Shown: positions 25,042 to 36,136, counted from the stretch's first letter. The stretch is DNA of 64,000 bases from Triplophysa rosa (GCF_024868665.1 NC_079900.1:25866253-25930252); one strand, 5' to 3'. Notes: a model not told the origin generated them from the sequence alone. Numbers and translations are program-made.

Positions 25042-25163
25042 TTAAGACGACTCGTTCTTCCCGAGTCACATTAAAGATTCGTTCAAAATGAACGAATCGT
25101 TCAAGAACGACCCATCACTATCTGACGCGGCCACCGGAACTGATCAAGGCTACTCTAATCAAT

Positions 25164-25475
25164 GAGCCCTTTTCCACCATCGGGCCGAATCGTTCTCGTT
25201 GCTTAATCGTTCCACTCCGTGCCGATCCATGCCAGTCGGTACGTAAATGTTGACAAACGCGTCACACGCTGCTTCGGTAACACAAGAGACTGAGCTATAA
25301 CGGCTGTGCGTGCATTCATTAGCACGATTCAGCATGGTTATAGAACCGTGCTGAAAATTCCGAGCCGAGAACAGTTTGTAATCGTGTCGTGTCGAACCAG
25401 GCTCACGTGGAAACATAACTGTAACCGTTTCAGACTGTGCTTAGAACGATTCGGCGTGATGGTGGAAAAGCGCTC
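25164..25475. mobile_element. MITE with GAGC(G/C)CTTTTCCACCAT ends
   Basis: Left end GAGCCCTTTTCCACCATC and right end GATGGTGGAAAAGCGCTC (allowing one gap) are inverted copies about 310 bp apart, each followed inward by the word CCGAATCGTTCT. A broken end of the same family is at 8455-8510. Confidence 0.65.
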
Positions 25476-27752
25476 AATGCTTTTGTTTATGTAACACGCA
25501 GGTTTTATGTGTGTGTGCAACAGCTCTTACCGGACACTATTCTCGTGGGTTCTAATCTCGTTCTGTCAATCACGATCACCATTAATGATCAGGACATTGT
25601 CGAGAAACTCTGATGCTCATAACATTTGTTTTATGGAACATTCCTGGTGTGAATGTTCAGCATTAGCTGATTAATACGTGCTACAATCTCTCTGCAGTCC
25701 CTGCTCCAACAGAGCTGTTTCTCCTCTCGTGATCCCCCAAAACCACAGGGTGTCGTTCTCGCGACACTATTACTCCATTACTCCTACATTTATAACAGCC
25801 CACAGCCGCACGTCTCTGATGCGTCCTAGAAGTGACTGCACTGCTCGGTTAAGAAATGCGCCTCGACTATTTTTTGACGTCATGTGCCCACGGATCAAAC
25901 GCTATATTTTTTGAGCACCCATTCCCGACCGCAGCAAAGGTAAAACCGTGGCTACCCGCAAGATTTGTGCGGGATCCCAATCCCAATGCACACCTCTACT
26001 ACAAACTTTGCCCGCTGCTGGTATCCATGTAAAGCTTAGAATTTCCTATCCAAACAAACCATGCATCATTGGAAAGCTTATTTATTCAGCTTTCAGATGA
26101 TGTATACATCTCAATTTCGAAAAAATTGACCCTTATGACTGGTTTTATGTTCCAAGGTCACAAATTAGTCTCAAGGTACCCTAGACCATACGACAAGAAT
26201 ATCAGCAAGAGACAAACAATGTTTTAATGTTGGGCAGCTGAAACATATAAAAGTGAGCCCGATGGCATTGTTTCTCTGTTTTGTTAGTGATACAGTATAG
26301 CTGAGGTTGGGACTCCGCTATTCTGCTTAATTTAGAACAATCTTTAAAACTGAATCGTTATGGTGTGAACTTTAGGCCAAAAGCTTACTTCACGCAAGTA
26401 CACATATCTGAATGGCTGGCACTAAAGTGTGCAGTCCTTTTGAACATACCAAACAAGTACTCAATGAAAGGATGGAGTTAAAGCAGATGTGTTATTATTC
26501 AGGCAGCCAACAATAAACAGCCAGTGGAGCAAATTAAAGAAAATTAACCTAGGAATGTCGCAATAGCAAGCTACCTGAATAACAACATCCGTTTAAAGGT
26601 ACAGGCATTTGAAGTATGTCCAACGGGACCACATGTGTTGATCAAGCATTCACGTCTGTGTTTGCATACATGCATAAAGCCTGTACTGGCCCAGTACTAC
26701 ACAGGTCTTTACAAATGTAGTCAACACACACATCCCTAAAGACAAGCTCATGTTTCATGGCAAATGTTCTGTTTACAGGAGGATACCCAAACATGTATAC
26801 CTGCCATCTGTGACTATCTGAGTCTGCCAACTGTTCAGCAGTAACCAAAAGGCAAAATGAAAAGATGTGTACAGTATAATAAATGCAGTGATACCAACAC
26901 AGATTACCAAACATGAATGGATTTAGATGCCTGAAAGTTAAGGATTCTCAAGCTATAGCTTTTTGGAGGCATTTTTATTAGCTAAATATAAAATAACAGT
27001 GGTGACAGAATGGAACAACAGGACTAAAGCAAGGTTTGTTAACATTAGTAAAGGCACCTAACAAGAACTAACAATGAACAAATGTATTAATTTTTGTTAA
27101 TGTGTTACCAAAAAATGAGGCATTATATTTCATGACCATGTGCAGTACCGATCTGCTCTGTCTTTCTGTGAGTTGCTGTGACAATGCTAGGTTTTGCCCT
27201 CCCAATCCACAACCATGATAACCAAAGAAACATTTTGTTGTGTTGGTTGGTCCATTGCGTCCCTCTTGCGCTTTGGTTTACAATCCTGCTGCAGGATTAC
27301 AGTATGTATTAAACATTATGTATCTTCTGATTATCTCCTTTTCTATCTCTTCTATGTGACGTGCTTGGAATTTGTTTTGTAGCAACCTATTCAAACCTAT
27401 TACAAGCTTTCTGCACTCCCTAGTACAGTAGATGCTGATATAAAACTGGCTTCAAATCATATCGTCGCTGTCGGACGGAATCCTCGTATCTCCAAAACCA
27501 TTATTTTTCAGGAAGTTAAAAAAACTGCATATTTTTTGAGTTATTAAACATTGTATCGTTAAAGTTCATATTATACCTTATATTGCTATCATATACTGTT
27601 GTGTACCAACATTAACACAACATTTCCCCAAAACCATGTTTAATCGGAGATACCAGGTTTATGACTTGGGAGCAGGGAGATACGAGATTACGCTGTCATT
27701 GATAAGAATGGTACGGACACAGACGTCACTTCTGCCAGCAGTGTTCATCAAA

Positions 27753-28130
27753 GTCTGCGGTCGCGTTGAGCCTTTTGACAAGAGACGAGGCTTTAAAAGC
27801 TAATGAAAGCTAATGATTGTGGTTACATACATCTTCCTAAACTCTATTTTAAACGTTAGAGCTATGAGTGATGTAATACCAAAATAAAACGTTAAACAGG
27901 CTGTCTAATATAGGCGGAAATTAATCTGCACGCAAATAAAGTCGGCGGTCGCGTTGAGCCTCTTGACAAGAGAAAAGGCTTCAATTGTTAACCAAAGCTA
28001 ACGACTGTGGTTACATACAATTTCCTAAACTCTATTTTAAAGGTTTAAGAACTATAAGTGATGTAATACAAAAAACGATGAGCTGACTAGGCTGTCTAAT
28101 AGGCGGAAATTAGCCGAATCTGCTCGCAAA
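27753..28130. repeat. 188-bp tandem duplication
   Basis: Two head-to-tail copies begin GCGGTCGCGTTGAGCC at about 27757 and 27945, a period of 188 bp, with roughly 85 percent identity by eye. Shared words include CTAAACTCTATTTTAAA and AGGCTGTCTAATA. A 64-codon open frame starts just after the second copy (28140-28334), but it has no recognisable domain. The block probably belongs to an unassigned transposon. Confidence 0.8.
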
Positions 28131-28804
28131 TTTACCTTCGTGGCTCATGGGCTTCCTTCTGCACCGAAGCATTACAGCTATCGATTTTTAACAAAACAAG
28201 CCTACTCAAATGTATCTAACCTAACTATTTTCACTCGTTATTGTCTAAAAAAACTTTCAATCAGGAGACGTAATGCCGAGAAGCTCCCGCGGAGTGAAGA
28301 AGAGGTGGAATTACGAGACTTCTCAGACAGTTGAAGTGTCCAATGGAGTTAAGAGATTTGCTCTCAAGCTATTTTCAACACTTTAGATTGGTTAATAATT
28401 TGTAAAAATAACAGACCCACATGGGGACTGACCAATAGCATCGATTTGTGAAAAAATATGAAATTGACCAAATTTGGACATAGGAGGTTTTCTGCCAAAA
28501 GCAACAATATGCAAGTCTATACATACCAATGCCATAAAAAATTAAATAAGTTTTGATCTTGACTTTGGGCAAAGTCTTTTGAAACAAAAATGGTGGTGGC
28601 TAGTGTGTGGTTTATAAAAGGTACATGAGCTTGAGACAGAAATACATGTCTATGCTCAGAATGTCCTCCAGCTCAACTGCCAGAGACTGTCGCCAAGGTC
28701 AGCATTCAATTGCCAGAGAAAGCACAATACTGATAAAATAAAAATAAAGATCATTAAATCATGTCAAATGATTCATTTATATGGCCCCGGGCGTAGAGAC
28801 TTTA

Positions 28805-28979
28805 GAATTTTAAGTTTTACTTAATTAATATTGCATTAGGAATTTATAGTCTGTTTAATATTTGACCTGTGTTTCTTCCTTTATCTTAAATGTGTGCTTT
28901 CACGTGTGCGTGGTGGTGGTGGTGGTGTGTGTCTGTGTCTTGTGTGTTAGTACGTGTGCATATTGTGTGTGTGTGTGTG

Positions 28980-29012
<33 letters not shown>

Positions 29013-29338
29013 GTGTGTGTGTGTGTGTGTGTGTGTGTGTCTGTGTGTGTGCTACTGTGTCTGTGTACGTGTGTACTTGTCTGTGTACGTGTGTGTGTCT
29101 GCGTGCGCGTCCGTGTGTGTGTGTCTATGTCTATGTGTGTTAGTACGTGTGCATATTGTGTGTGTGGAGTGTTTTGTATGTGGGTATGTCTGTCTTCTGT
29201 GTTTTCACCTTTTTCTTGTTTTTACAGGTACAACTTTAATTGTTTTGCTTATAGTCAATATGTCTCATGTACAGCTGCTTTGTAACAATGAAAATTGTAA
29301 AAAAGTGCTATATAAATAAAGTTGAGTTGAGTCGAGTT
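28805..29338 (+). mobile_element. LINE 3' end with an embedded (GT)n tract
   Basis: Ends in GCTATATAAATAAAGTTGAG, the typical tail of fish L2/CR1-like LINEs with a short GAGTT repeat. The body matches, in opposite orientation, the 3' untranslated part of the LINE at 37027-38246, including GTTTTTACAGGTACAACTTT and TAGTACGTGTGCATATTGTG. A (GT)n microsatellite spans about 28963-29052 and has expanded inside it. The long cysteine- and valine-rich frames across this stretch are repeat artefacts. Confidence 0.8.
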
Positions 29339-29357
29339 AAATTGTATGTATATAGGC

Positions 29358-30912
29358 GTCTTTACACAGGCGAGTTAAGGCGTCTCTGTGGCGGATTAAA
29401 TTTCTGTGTAAAGACGCAATGCCGCACGAAAGCCGATCTAAAATATGCCGCCTCTGACCCTCCTCAGACCCTAGTATCTCTGATGCGGCTCAGGTTTAGT
29501 GTAAATGAAGGCGCATTAAAGCCTCTCTAAACTACGTCATTGTCATGTCAGCAGAAAGTGAGAGAGTGAAGATAAAGCCAAAAACACACAGCCACATTTG
29601 TTTTAGGCTAATAATAACAACACAGGTTTTTTAAATAATTCAAACAAATTTTTCGTTTCATTTTTTCATAAAATGATTTAATGAGGAAAAATGTTTGGAG
29701 TATTTTTGTTTACTCAGGCAGGCTGTGGCACAGTTTGAATGCAGGATGTAAATTTTGAGACCGTTTTCAGCCATTAAAATAGTTTAGATTAGTTTTTAAT
29801 GGCAAATTACATTTATTTCGTTTCTTTTTAAAGTTAATTTACAAAAATGTTTGGAGTATGATTGTTTGTGACTCAGGCCCGGCATGCAGATTTTTTTATT
29901 TGAACTCATGACATTGTTTAAATTCCTCCTTAAGCTCCTCTCCTTCGTGGAAAAAAACTTCCGGTACGTGTGACACGATCACATGCAGACATGTTTTACT
30001 GTGCGTCTCAAACTGCTTCAAATATTAGGTTTGTCGGACATTATGCAGTGTCGCAGAGTTATTTGAAAAGCTCTCGTGTTACTTAAGCAGATGGGTCTCC
30101 GCAACACATGCATGAAGTCGAACACTTAATAAATCACAAACTTAACATTGTGTTGTGATGAGAGAGTTTGTGCTTTTCTTACCGTTTACCTCAAAACAGT
30201 CGCATCATAATAATGTAAGTGTGCTTCGGTCCAGATCGTAAAGTGAGGACAGTAGCGCTTGTGCACAGATGCCCGGCCCTAGGAGCGTAAATTATTTGGG
30301 TCTTGTCGGGCTAGGATTGAAATGCAGGATTTTGTCGTTTATATTTCCAGACACATCTCATTGAGGACAGTATTTCATACACGAAAACGATCTGGCAACA
30401 TTTGCTGTAACATAGGAACTGTTCATTTACCTGGTCGACAGTGACTTGGCTCTTTAAAACAACTTTTGGCGTCTTTCAATATGCGGTGAGGTGCCCGAGA
30501 GTGTTTGTTAGCTAGGAAAATCATTTAAAATGTTGCATTTATAGCCTATTATTGCTTTTATCCTAAAGTATGCATTGTTATTATTAGTGTCAGTATATAT
30601 ATATATTGAGTTTATATTGTTTAATTTAAGATATTATTTCATCAGCATATTGTTAGACCTGTGCTTTTGTGGTTATGTTCAGCATTATTTCGCATTATTT
30701 TAATTCCTGTGTAAATGCATTTATGCCGCTTTAGAGCTGCATTAACGCTCTGTGTTTTTGTGGTTATGTTCAGCATTATTTCGCATTATTTTAATTCCTG
30801 TGTAAATGCATTTATGCTGCTTTAGAGCTGCATTAACGCTCAGTGTAAATACTCATTTTCGTGGTTGGCCGCTTCAGACTCGGTATCTGTGCCGCCTTTG
30901 CTGTGTAAAGAC
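29358..30912. mobile_element. DNA element with GTCTTTACACAG ends
   Basis: A perfect 12-bp inverted pair, GTCTTTACACAG at 29358 and CTGTGTAAAGAC at 30901, bounds about 1.55 kb; GGCG-rich words lie next to both ends. Near the right end a 91-bp unit is duplicated in tandem (from about 30665 and 30756), containing GGTTATGTTCAGCATTATTT. No long coding frame is present. Confidence 0.65.
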
Positions 30913-30920
30913 GACATATG

Positions 30921-31121
30921 TGAAGAGTTTGGTTCCAAAATGAGATAACTCTGCTTTTTTATTGTGCATTCCAATTAATATCAATCAAACTGCAGTTGGT
31001 TTGTTTTGATTTAAGCCATAACAACTAAAAAAATACAGCTACTAACACAATAAAACACAATAAAAAATATGATAACATAATAAAAAAATGAGAGTTATCT
31101 CACTTTGGAACCAAACTCTTC
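30921..31121. mobile_element. 200-bp MITE
   Basis: Starts TGAAGAGTTTGGTTCCAAA and ends with the near-perfect reverse complement TTTGGAACCAAACTCTTCA; the match continues inward through GAGATAACTCT. The centre is AT-rich. It sits only 8 bp right of the previous element. Confidence 0.82.
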
Positions 31122-32135
31122 ATGTTTACATTTTAGAATTTCAAGGACAGATGGTTCGTATTTTTCTATCTATTTCTTTTTTTTATTTCTTCCTCTTCTG
31201 TATCACTTTGCTGTATAACTGTGCACACCTTGTACCGCTGTATAACTAGAATAGTTCCATCATAAATGTCTGTTAGATATAGAGATTTTTAAAGTTTTTA
31301 AGTGGAGATTTTGATCTTTCCAGGTCAAAACTGAGAATAACATGAAACAGACAAACTACAAAGTGAGGTGCTAATATTATTATTACACTGATAACAACAT
31401 CATTCTTGTCGACCAAATCAGGGCTGGAAATGGGGGAATGTAAAGGCAAGGAGTGCAGGGAGTGAATTTCCAGGGCAGATGGAGTTCCACATCAAAATGT
31501 AGAGGATTTCCATCTTTTATCCATGAAATAGACCAAATCTGGACCAAATCAAGAGCTCAAATGAACTTATATATATCTATATTATATATTTGATAACTTC
31601 ATTGTGCATGACAATGACGGTTGGATCAGCTACAGAACATGGAAAATGACTTCCACAACAACCATTCAACAGACATTGAAAATGAATAATCTTCGAATAA
31701 TCTCAGCACCACAATGAATGAGAAACTTGGATTTTATAAAGACCTAACAGGACAAGAGATAAAACAACAACACAAACTTTGTGTTAAAGGAGTCTGAGGG
31801 CAAATGAAGCAGAGCAGTAGCTCAGGAAACGTCATGTTTATCTTTATACTTTGTTCCTTTCTTACTGGAAACCAGACCTGTGATTTATCAAAAGCCAGTG
31901 TAGAATTAAACAGATTTGTCAAAGCACACAAAAGCACCAGAGCTCTGGCAGGCCAGGCACTTTCCACATTATCCAGGTAATGTGTTCATTTACTGACACA
32001 ATGATCAAATGTACAACAGTACTGAACCTTCTCAACTGTCGTGCTGTAAAGTAGCAGAGCAGGACATCCCTGGTAAAACTCAATAAATGAACAGATTCAT
32101 CAAAGCACAGAATCATCAACACTTAACCACATCCT

Positions 32136-32138
<3 letters not shown>

Positions 32139-32172
<34 letters not shown>

Positions 32173-32239
32173 CCACACACACGCACGCACAGCACAGGCA
32201 CGCACGCACGCACGCGCACGCACGCACACACACACACGT
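32139..32239. repeat. (CA)n/(CG)-interrupted microsatellite
   Basis: Alternating purine-pyrimidine sequence of CA and CG dinucleotides, about 100 bp. It is followed by a dispersed repeat (32248-32510) with GGGGACA/TGTCCCC inverted words, a fish repeat often found beside CA tracts. Confidence 0.9.
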
Positions 32240-32509
32240 TGGGTTTCCATGTTTTATGGGGACATTCCATAGATGCAATGGTTTTTATACTGTACAAACT
32301 GTATATCATATTCCCTAACCCTAAAAGTCACACACAACTGTCTGCTCTTTTAGATTTTCAAAAAAGTTAATTCTGTATGATTTATAAGCTTGTTTCCTCA
32401 TGGGGACAAAAAAATGTCCCCACAAGGACAAGGATTTTGGATATTGCCATCTTTGTGGGGACATTTTGTCCCCATACCCATAGGGTTTACCGTTCCCACA
32501 CATGTCTGG

Positions 32510-32571
32510 TTTATTACACGCACGCGCACGCACGCACGCACGCACGCACACACACACGCACACACACACAA
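32510..32571. repeat. (CA/CG)n tract next to the prkca microexon donor
   Basis: About 60 bp of ACGCACGC and ACACAC. On the kinase gene's strand it reads as a UG-rich run beginning within about 5 nt of the 5' splice site at 32576. Confidence 0.92.
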
Positions 32572-32576
32572 GGTAC

Positions 32577-32608
32577 CTTGGCACTGGAAGCCTTGTTTTC
32601 CAAAACCC
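32577..32608 (-). CDS. prkca: prkca coding exon 2 (32-nt microexon)
   Basis: On the minus strand an acceptor CTGCAG precedes 32 nt that encode GFGKQGFQCQ, followed by a GTACCT donor. Phase 2 at entry completes the split tryptophan codon from exon 1 (TG + G), and one base is left for the next exon. The segment supplies the third cysteine of the C1A zinc finger: with residues numbered from the start, His35, Cys48, Cys51 and Cys65 give the spacing H-X12-C-X2-C-X13-C expected of C1 domains. Conventional PKC genes have this small exon. A UG-rich tract starts just after the donor. Confidence is very high for a conventional PKC. Confidence 0.95.
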
Positions 32609-33337
32609 CTGCAGAGTTGCATTAGACAGAGAAAGACAGCAAAATAGTGTATTAGTGAAAAAGACACAAAACATCATTTGATGATATTCAATCCTTTAAA
32701 ACAACACAATCTCAACATGGGAAAAAAAGAGATTCTTTCATTTTGAAAACTGAATTATGTAAAATAAACAGGCAGAAATACAGTTTCACCCTAATGATGC
32801 TAAAAGGTCGAAACGTATTAAAAAAGGCATCAAAAGGGATTTAAACATTAAAATGCCCTGAAAAATATCAAACACCCTTTCAGCAAATACATATTTAGAT
32901 TAATGATGACATCAGTTGAAGTCATGAAATTATCATCTAAAGGTGATTTTGCGGCTCAGAATTATCGTCAGTATGATCTGTAAGAGACATGGGCTATTTT
33001 CTTTATTCTAATATTGTTGTTACCGTAAATTCAACACATTGAACAAATAAAAGAGATTTAATAAAGAGAATTAAATTCATTTCATTTCACTTTTTTTATT
33101 AGGCTATTGTCCGGCAACAATGTCCTAATATTATGTCAACATTACACCATGTCGGAATACTATTTAAAAATATATCTAAAAAGAATTACTATAACAAATT
33201 TAATAAAAAAACGTTTGCAATATTATTTGTATTCATGACTAAATAAAAAAACTGATATAGAGTTTGTATGTATCTCATTTTATAAGACTAGTTGAGGACA
33301 GTTAGTGACAGTAAGTGTTCTTTGTGAAAGTTTCTCA

Positions 33338-33568
<231 letters not shown>

Positions 33569-33712
33569 TCACATGCGTCTCTCCTATTTACAGCGAGCCT
33601 CTCTCACTCGCTTTGACGTCACGCTCCATCGTTTACAACTTACACGGGTGGACAGCACCATCGCGTGGAGAAATGAGAATACCCCTGAAATTTTTGTTCC
33701 AAATGCGAAACG

Positions 33713-33967
33713 TCAAAGGGATCGTTCAAAAATGTAAATTCTGTCTTCATTTACTCACCCCCGAGTTGTTCCAAATCTGTATAAATGTTTTAATAAAATA
33801 TTTTACTGCCATAGTAGGGAAAGTAAATACTATGGGAGTCAATAGGGGATGAGACCTGTTTGGTTACTGACACTCTTCCAATTATCCTTTGTGTTTTGCA
33901 GAACAAAGAAATTGATACAGATTATCATTTGGAACAACTCGAGGGTGAGCAAATGATCACAGAATAA
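33713..33967. mobile_element. Degenerate palindromic MITE inside the promoter interval
   Basis: Carries the words ATTCTGTCTTCATTTACTCA, GAGTTGTTCCAAATCTGTAT, ACTATGGGAGTCAATAGG and GGGTGAGCAAATGATCACAG in the same order as the complete family member at 46959-47359. The terminal repeats are worn, so the boundaries are approximate. Confidence 0.75.
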
Positions 33968-34289
33968 AGTGACATTACTGTGACATCATTGACTGCCATA
34001 GCAGGAAAAGTATTGCTGTTTTAGGCAAGACAATTGCATTAGTAATTATTGGATTATTGAATATATTTAGAATTAATTATTGAAGATTGTCACAGTTATC
34101 TAGTTTAAGGCGATAAAGTGAACTTTTATGTAGCTTTTGACTTATGTTGTTTAATAATTGTAAAGTTAACATAACATTTAATATAAAAGTTACCTAAAAA
34201 CTTGTTTTTTACATAAAATACAGGAGAATACTGAATACATAGCCATCAACTGTACACAAAAACGCCTTTTAGAATTTGCCCAATACATT

Positions 34290-34302
34290 GTTGCTAGGAA
34301 AC
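34290..34302 (+). promoter_or_regulatory. X-box (RFX binding site), candidate
   Basis: GTTGCTAGGAAAC fits the RFX consensus of two inverted half-sites (RYYNYY, spacer of 1-3, RRNRAC): GTTGCT, A, GGAAAC. RFX factors drive many ciliary and centrosomal genes through promoter-proximal X-boxes. It lies about 930 bp before the cep112 start codon and just before the predicted non-coding first exon. The motif match is seen; function is inferred. Confidence 0.65.
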
Positions 34303-34431
34303 GGAAACGCTTGTGTGAAACTGAGTGAAGTCAAACTATATTAGTTCACTTTAGCTATTGACATAAGAGTCGTCAGACGCACTTCAAATGTTCAAATGAA
34401 AAGCAACCAGGTGTTATATTTTGTATGGCAG
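34303..34431 (+). other. cep112: cep112 predicted non-coding first exon
   Basis: The coding exon 1 has a proper acceptor (TTTTTTAG, 35217-35218) upstream of its ATG, so an untranslated exon must lie further left. The best candidate ends at the strong donor CAG|GTATGT (34431/34432), 130 bp after the X-box. A weaker donor, CAG|GTGTTA, lies at 34410/34411. The transcription start itself cannot be placed from sequence. Confidence 0.45.
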
Positions 34432-35218
34432 GTATGTAGTTAACATGTTAGAAATATTATAGATTTTTAATAAATAACCAATAATATACTGATAAACATA
34501 AAAACAAAATCTTATTCTGAAACAGCAACAGAATTTAAGGTAAAGTGCAAATTATCAAACTATTGTTTAGGCAAAAATGTCGTTTACATGTATACAAATA
34601 TAACGCGTGACAACTTGGCATGTATGAACCATTTAACCTTTTTGGTTAAAATCGTTTTAACTTGTATCACATATAAAATCATAACTTTCACATTCGTATT
34701 ACGAAAGCATTGGCGCTCATCTGGGTGACGGACTTTTATTTTAAAAAATCCACTGTCGTATTATACATGACTTCACAGTATGTTGATTTGAAAACGTTAG
34801 GGAGCTTAAAGTGGCAACAAGTGAAAGGAGCAAACAATCTCAGCTTCAGACAACAACAATTTATTATTCATAAATTATCTTAACTATAGTGCTCAGTAAG
34901 TAATTATTTTAGACAGATGCTATTACATGTGTGCCGTAAATAAACCCATCGTGCTAAAAACTTAAGGAGTGTTTCACAAAATCTGTGAATGATTTCTGCT
35001 AACGTTACCTGGTGAGCTAACAAACAGATAAAATAACAATAGTATTTAAATAGTAAGAAATTAACGTTAACCACGGAACTTAATAGTTATTTATTTATAC
35101 GATCAATTCGTAGCTTGTCACTATGTTGCAGGCTGTGTTAAATGTGCGTGTTATAATCATCATTAAATACAGAAGAATTACATTCATATTCTAATTAAAG
35201 ACGACGTCTATTTTTTAG

Positions 35219-35325
35219 GGGCATCATGAATGATAAAGATGACTCTTCAGGGACTCTGGACTCGGAGTTTGATCATTACCTTGTTGATATGAAGCCATAT
35301 GTACTCAAACTGCAACACAAGACGG
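35219..35325 (+). CDS. cep112: cep112 first coding exon (start codon at 35226)
   Basis: Start of centrosomal protein 112 (CCDC46), a coiled-coil protein of the centrosome that in mammals is linked to sperm head-tail coupling. The exon opens after a TTTTTTAG acceptor, has 7 nt of leader and the ATG at 35226. It encodes 33 residues beginning MNDKDDSSGTL and including EFDHYLVDMKPYVLKL, the first helix of the DUF4485 domain. The donor is G|GTGTGTG at 35325/35326, leaving phase 1. It is followed by seven more exons whose phases all fit, together giving 265 residues. The mammalian protein is roughly 950 residues, so most of the coiled coil is outside the window. Recognition is by the DUF4485 signature and by the neighbour prkca. 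Confidence 0.93.
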
Positions 35326-35773
35326 GTGTGTGTGTTTATATATACGATCTGCCACTATAGAGTTTACATCAAGTCAGCATTATTTATACAATACAGATAG
35401 TTTCAAAGCAGCTTCACAGTAATAAGCAGCAAAGTATTTTCTTCAGTCCTGCGATAAGTAGGTATATAAGTATAAAAATCAAGAGTTATTATAGTTTTGT
35501 TTTCAGTTTTATTGTAGTGTTAATATTATTTTGAATGAGCTTTTATTTATATATTTTTAGTTTTCATGTTAATTTAAGTTTAATTTTTAGCTATGTTGAT
35601 GTGTGCTTTTAACATTTTATTATTTAATTTTTTGCTACTAAATAAGTTTAATTAAATTCAAGTTGAATAATTTCCATTGAAGTTAATAGAAATGTTTTCA
35701 TAGTTTTGCTTTAGTTTTAGTAAACTATAATAACTTGATGGAAAACTATTACAAAACACACATTACCCATCAG

Positions 35774-35964
35774 AGCGCCAGCGATGTGCTCTGTGGATTA
35801 AGAAGCTTTGTGACCCTGTGGCCTGTGGCTCTGGACTGACCGGAAGGAAAAACCGGAACATGTATGGCTGCCTCCTTCTGCGCATGTTGAGAAAAGGAGT
35901 TTTGGAAGGCCCCTTCGCACAAAAACCTGAACCTGGCAGCCTTAAGACTCTGCCCACATACATG
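35774..35964 (+). CDS. cep112: cep112 coding exon 2 (DUF4485 core)
   Basis: Residues 34-97. The acceptor ends CCCATCAG and the donor is ATG|GTAAAT. The first codon is completed from exon 1 (G + AG, Glu34). The segment has ERQRCALWIKKLC, GRKNRNMYGCLLLRML and RKGVLEGPF followed by the proline-rich KPEPGSLKTLPTYM, the most conserved part of the DUF4485 domain that opens CEP112 proteins. The length of 191 nt keeps the frame, and no stop is present. The open frames on the opposite strand here are shadows. Confidence 0.95.
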
Positions 35965-36136
35965 GTAAATCTTGTGTAGAACTGTCTCTGTAGCTTTAAT
36001 CGTTAAATTGACTGGCCTTTTCATTTTCAGTCAATACTTCACCTGCTGAAACAGGAACACAATACTATAAATCAGTCCTTTTGGTTTTGAGAACTAAAAT
36101 CAGTGTTGATCATTCAGTGTTTTTTCATTTTTATAG

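Larger units (their letters stand above)
22860..25120. mobile_element. hAT element with 8-bp TSD, itself carrying insertions
   Basis: Ends are TAGTGATGGG and CCCATCACTA, with GAACGAATC words just inside. The direct repeat TCTGACGC at 22852-22859 and 25121-25128 is a perfect 8-bp target duplication. The 2261-bp body contains a 98-bp tandem repeat (23121-23455) and another element (23537-25041). I see no transposase frame, so it is non-autonomous. Confidence 0.88.
21994..26162. mobile_element. Outer DNA element of a multi-level transposon nest
   Basis: The left end TGTGACCCTGGACCACAAA, followed by ACCAGTCATAAG, is matched in inverse at the right end by CTTATGACTGGTTTTATG and AAGGTCACA. Only about 350 bp of this element remain between its ends; the other 3.8 kb is made of later insertions (22252-22789, 22860-25120 and 25164-25475). 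The intact ends are those of a very common cyprinid repeat whose superfamily I cannot fix from sequence alone. Confidence 0.75.
1..32576 (-). other. prkca intron 2 (inferred, 5' part) and its gene-free stretches
   Basis: Everything left of the microexon donor at 32576-32575 is read as intron of the minus-strand kinase gene. I looked for the next exon (rest of C1A, with the conserved CCFVVHKRC block) and did not find it. Stretches where I see no gene and no element I can name are 831-2252, 2508-4014, 4991-5667, 7643-8077, 8245-10459, 11944-12483, 12713-13070, 16079-18007, 18263-18723, 19569-20029, 21277-21993, 26163-27752, 28131-28804 and 31122-32138. They are AT-rich, stop-rich intronic DNA with scattered old repeat fragments. 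Confidence 0.75.

Noticed and set aside
28862..29319. Long cysteine/valine-rich open frames of 93 to 131 codons
   Set aside because: They are translations of a GT microsatellite and LINE 3' untranslated sequence, with no domain.
1..32576. prkca exon 3 and later exons
   Set aside because: I looked on the minus strand for the remainder of the C1A domain (CCFVVHKRC) and found no candidate, so none is reported.
32398..32667. Minus-strand frame of 89 codons containing GFGKQGFQCQ
   Set aside because: Only the 32-nt microexon inside it is real; the rest is intron and UG repeat.
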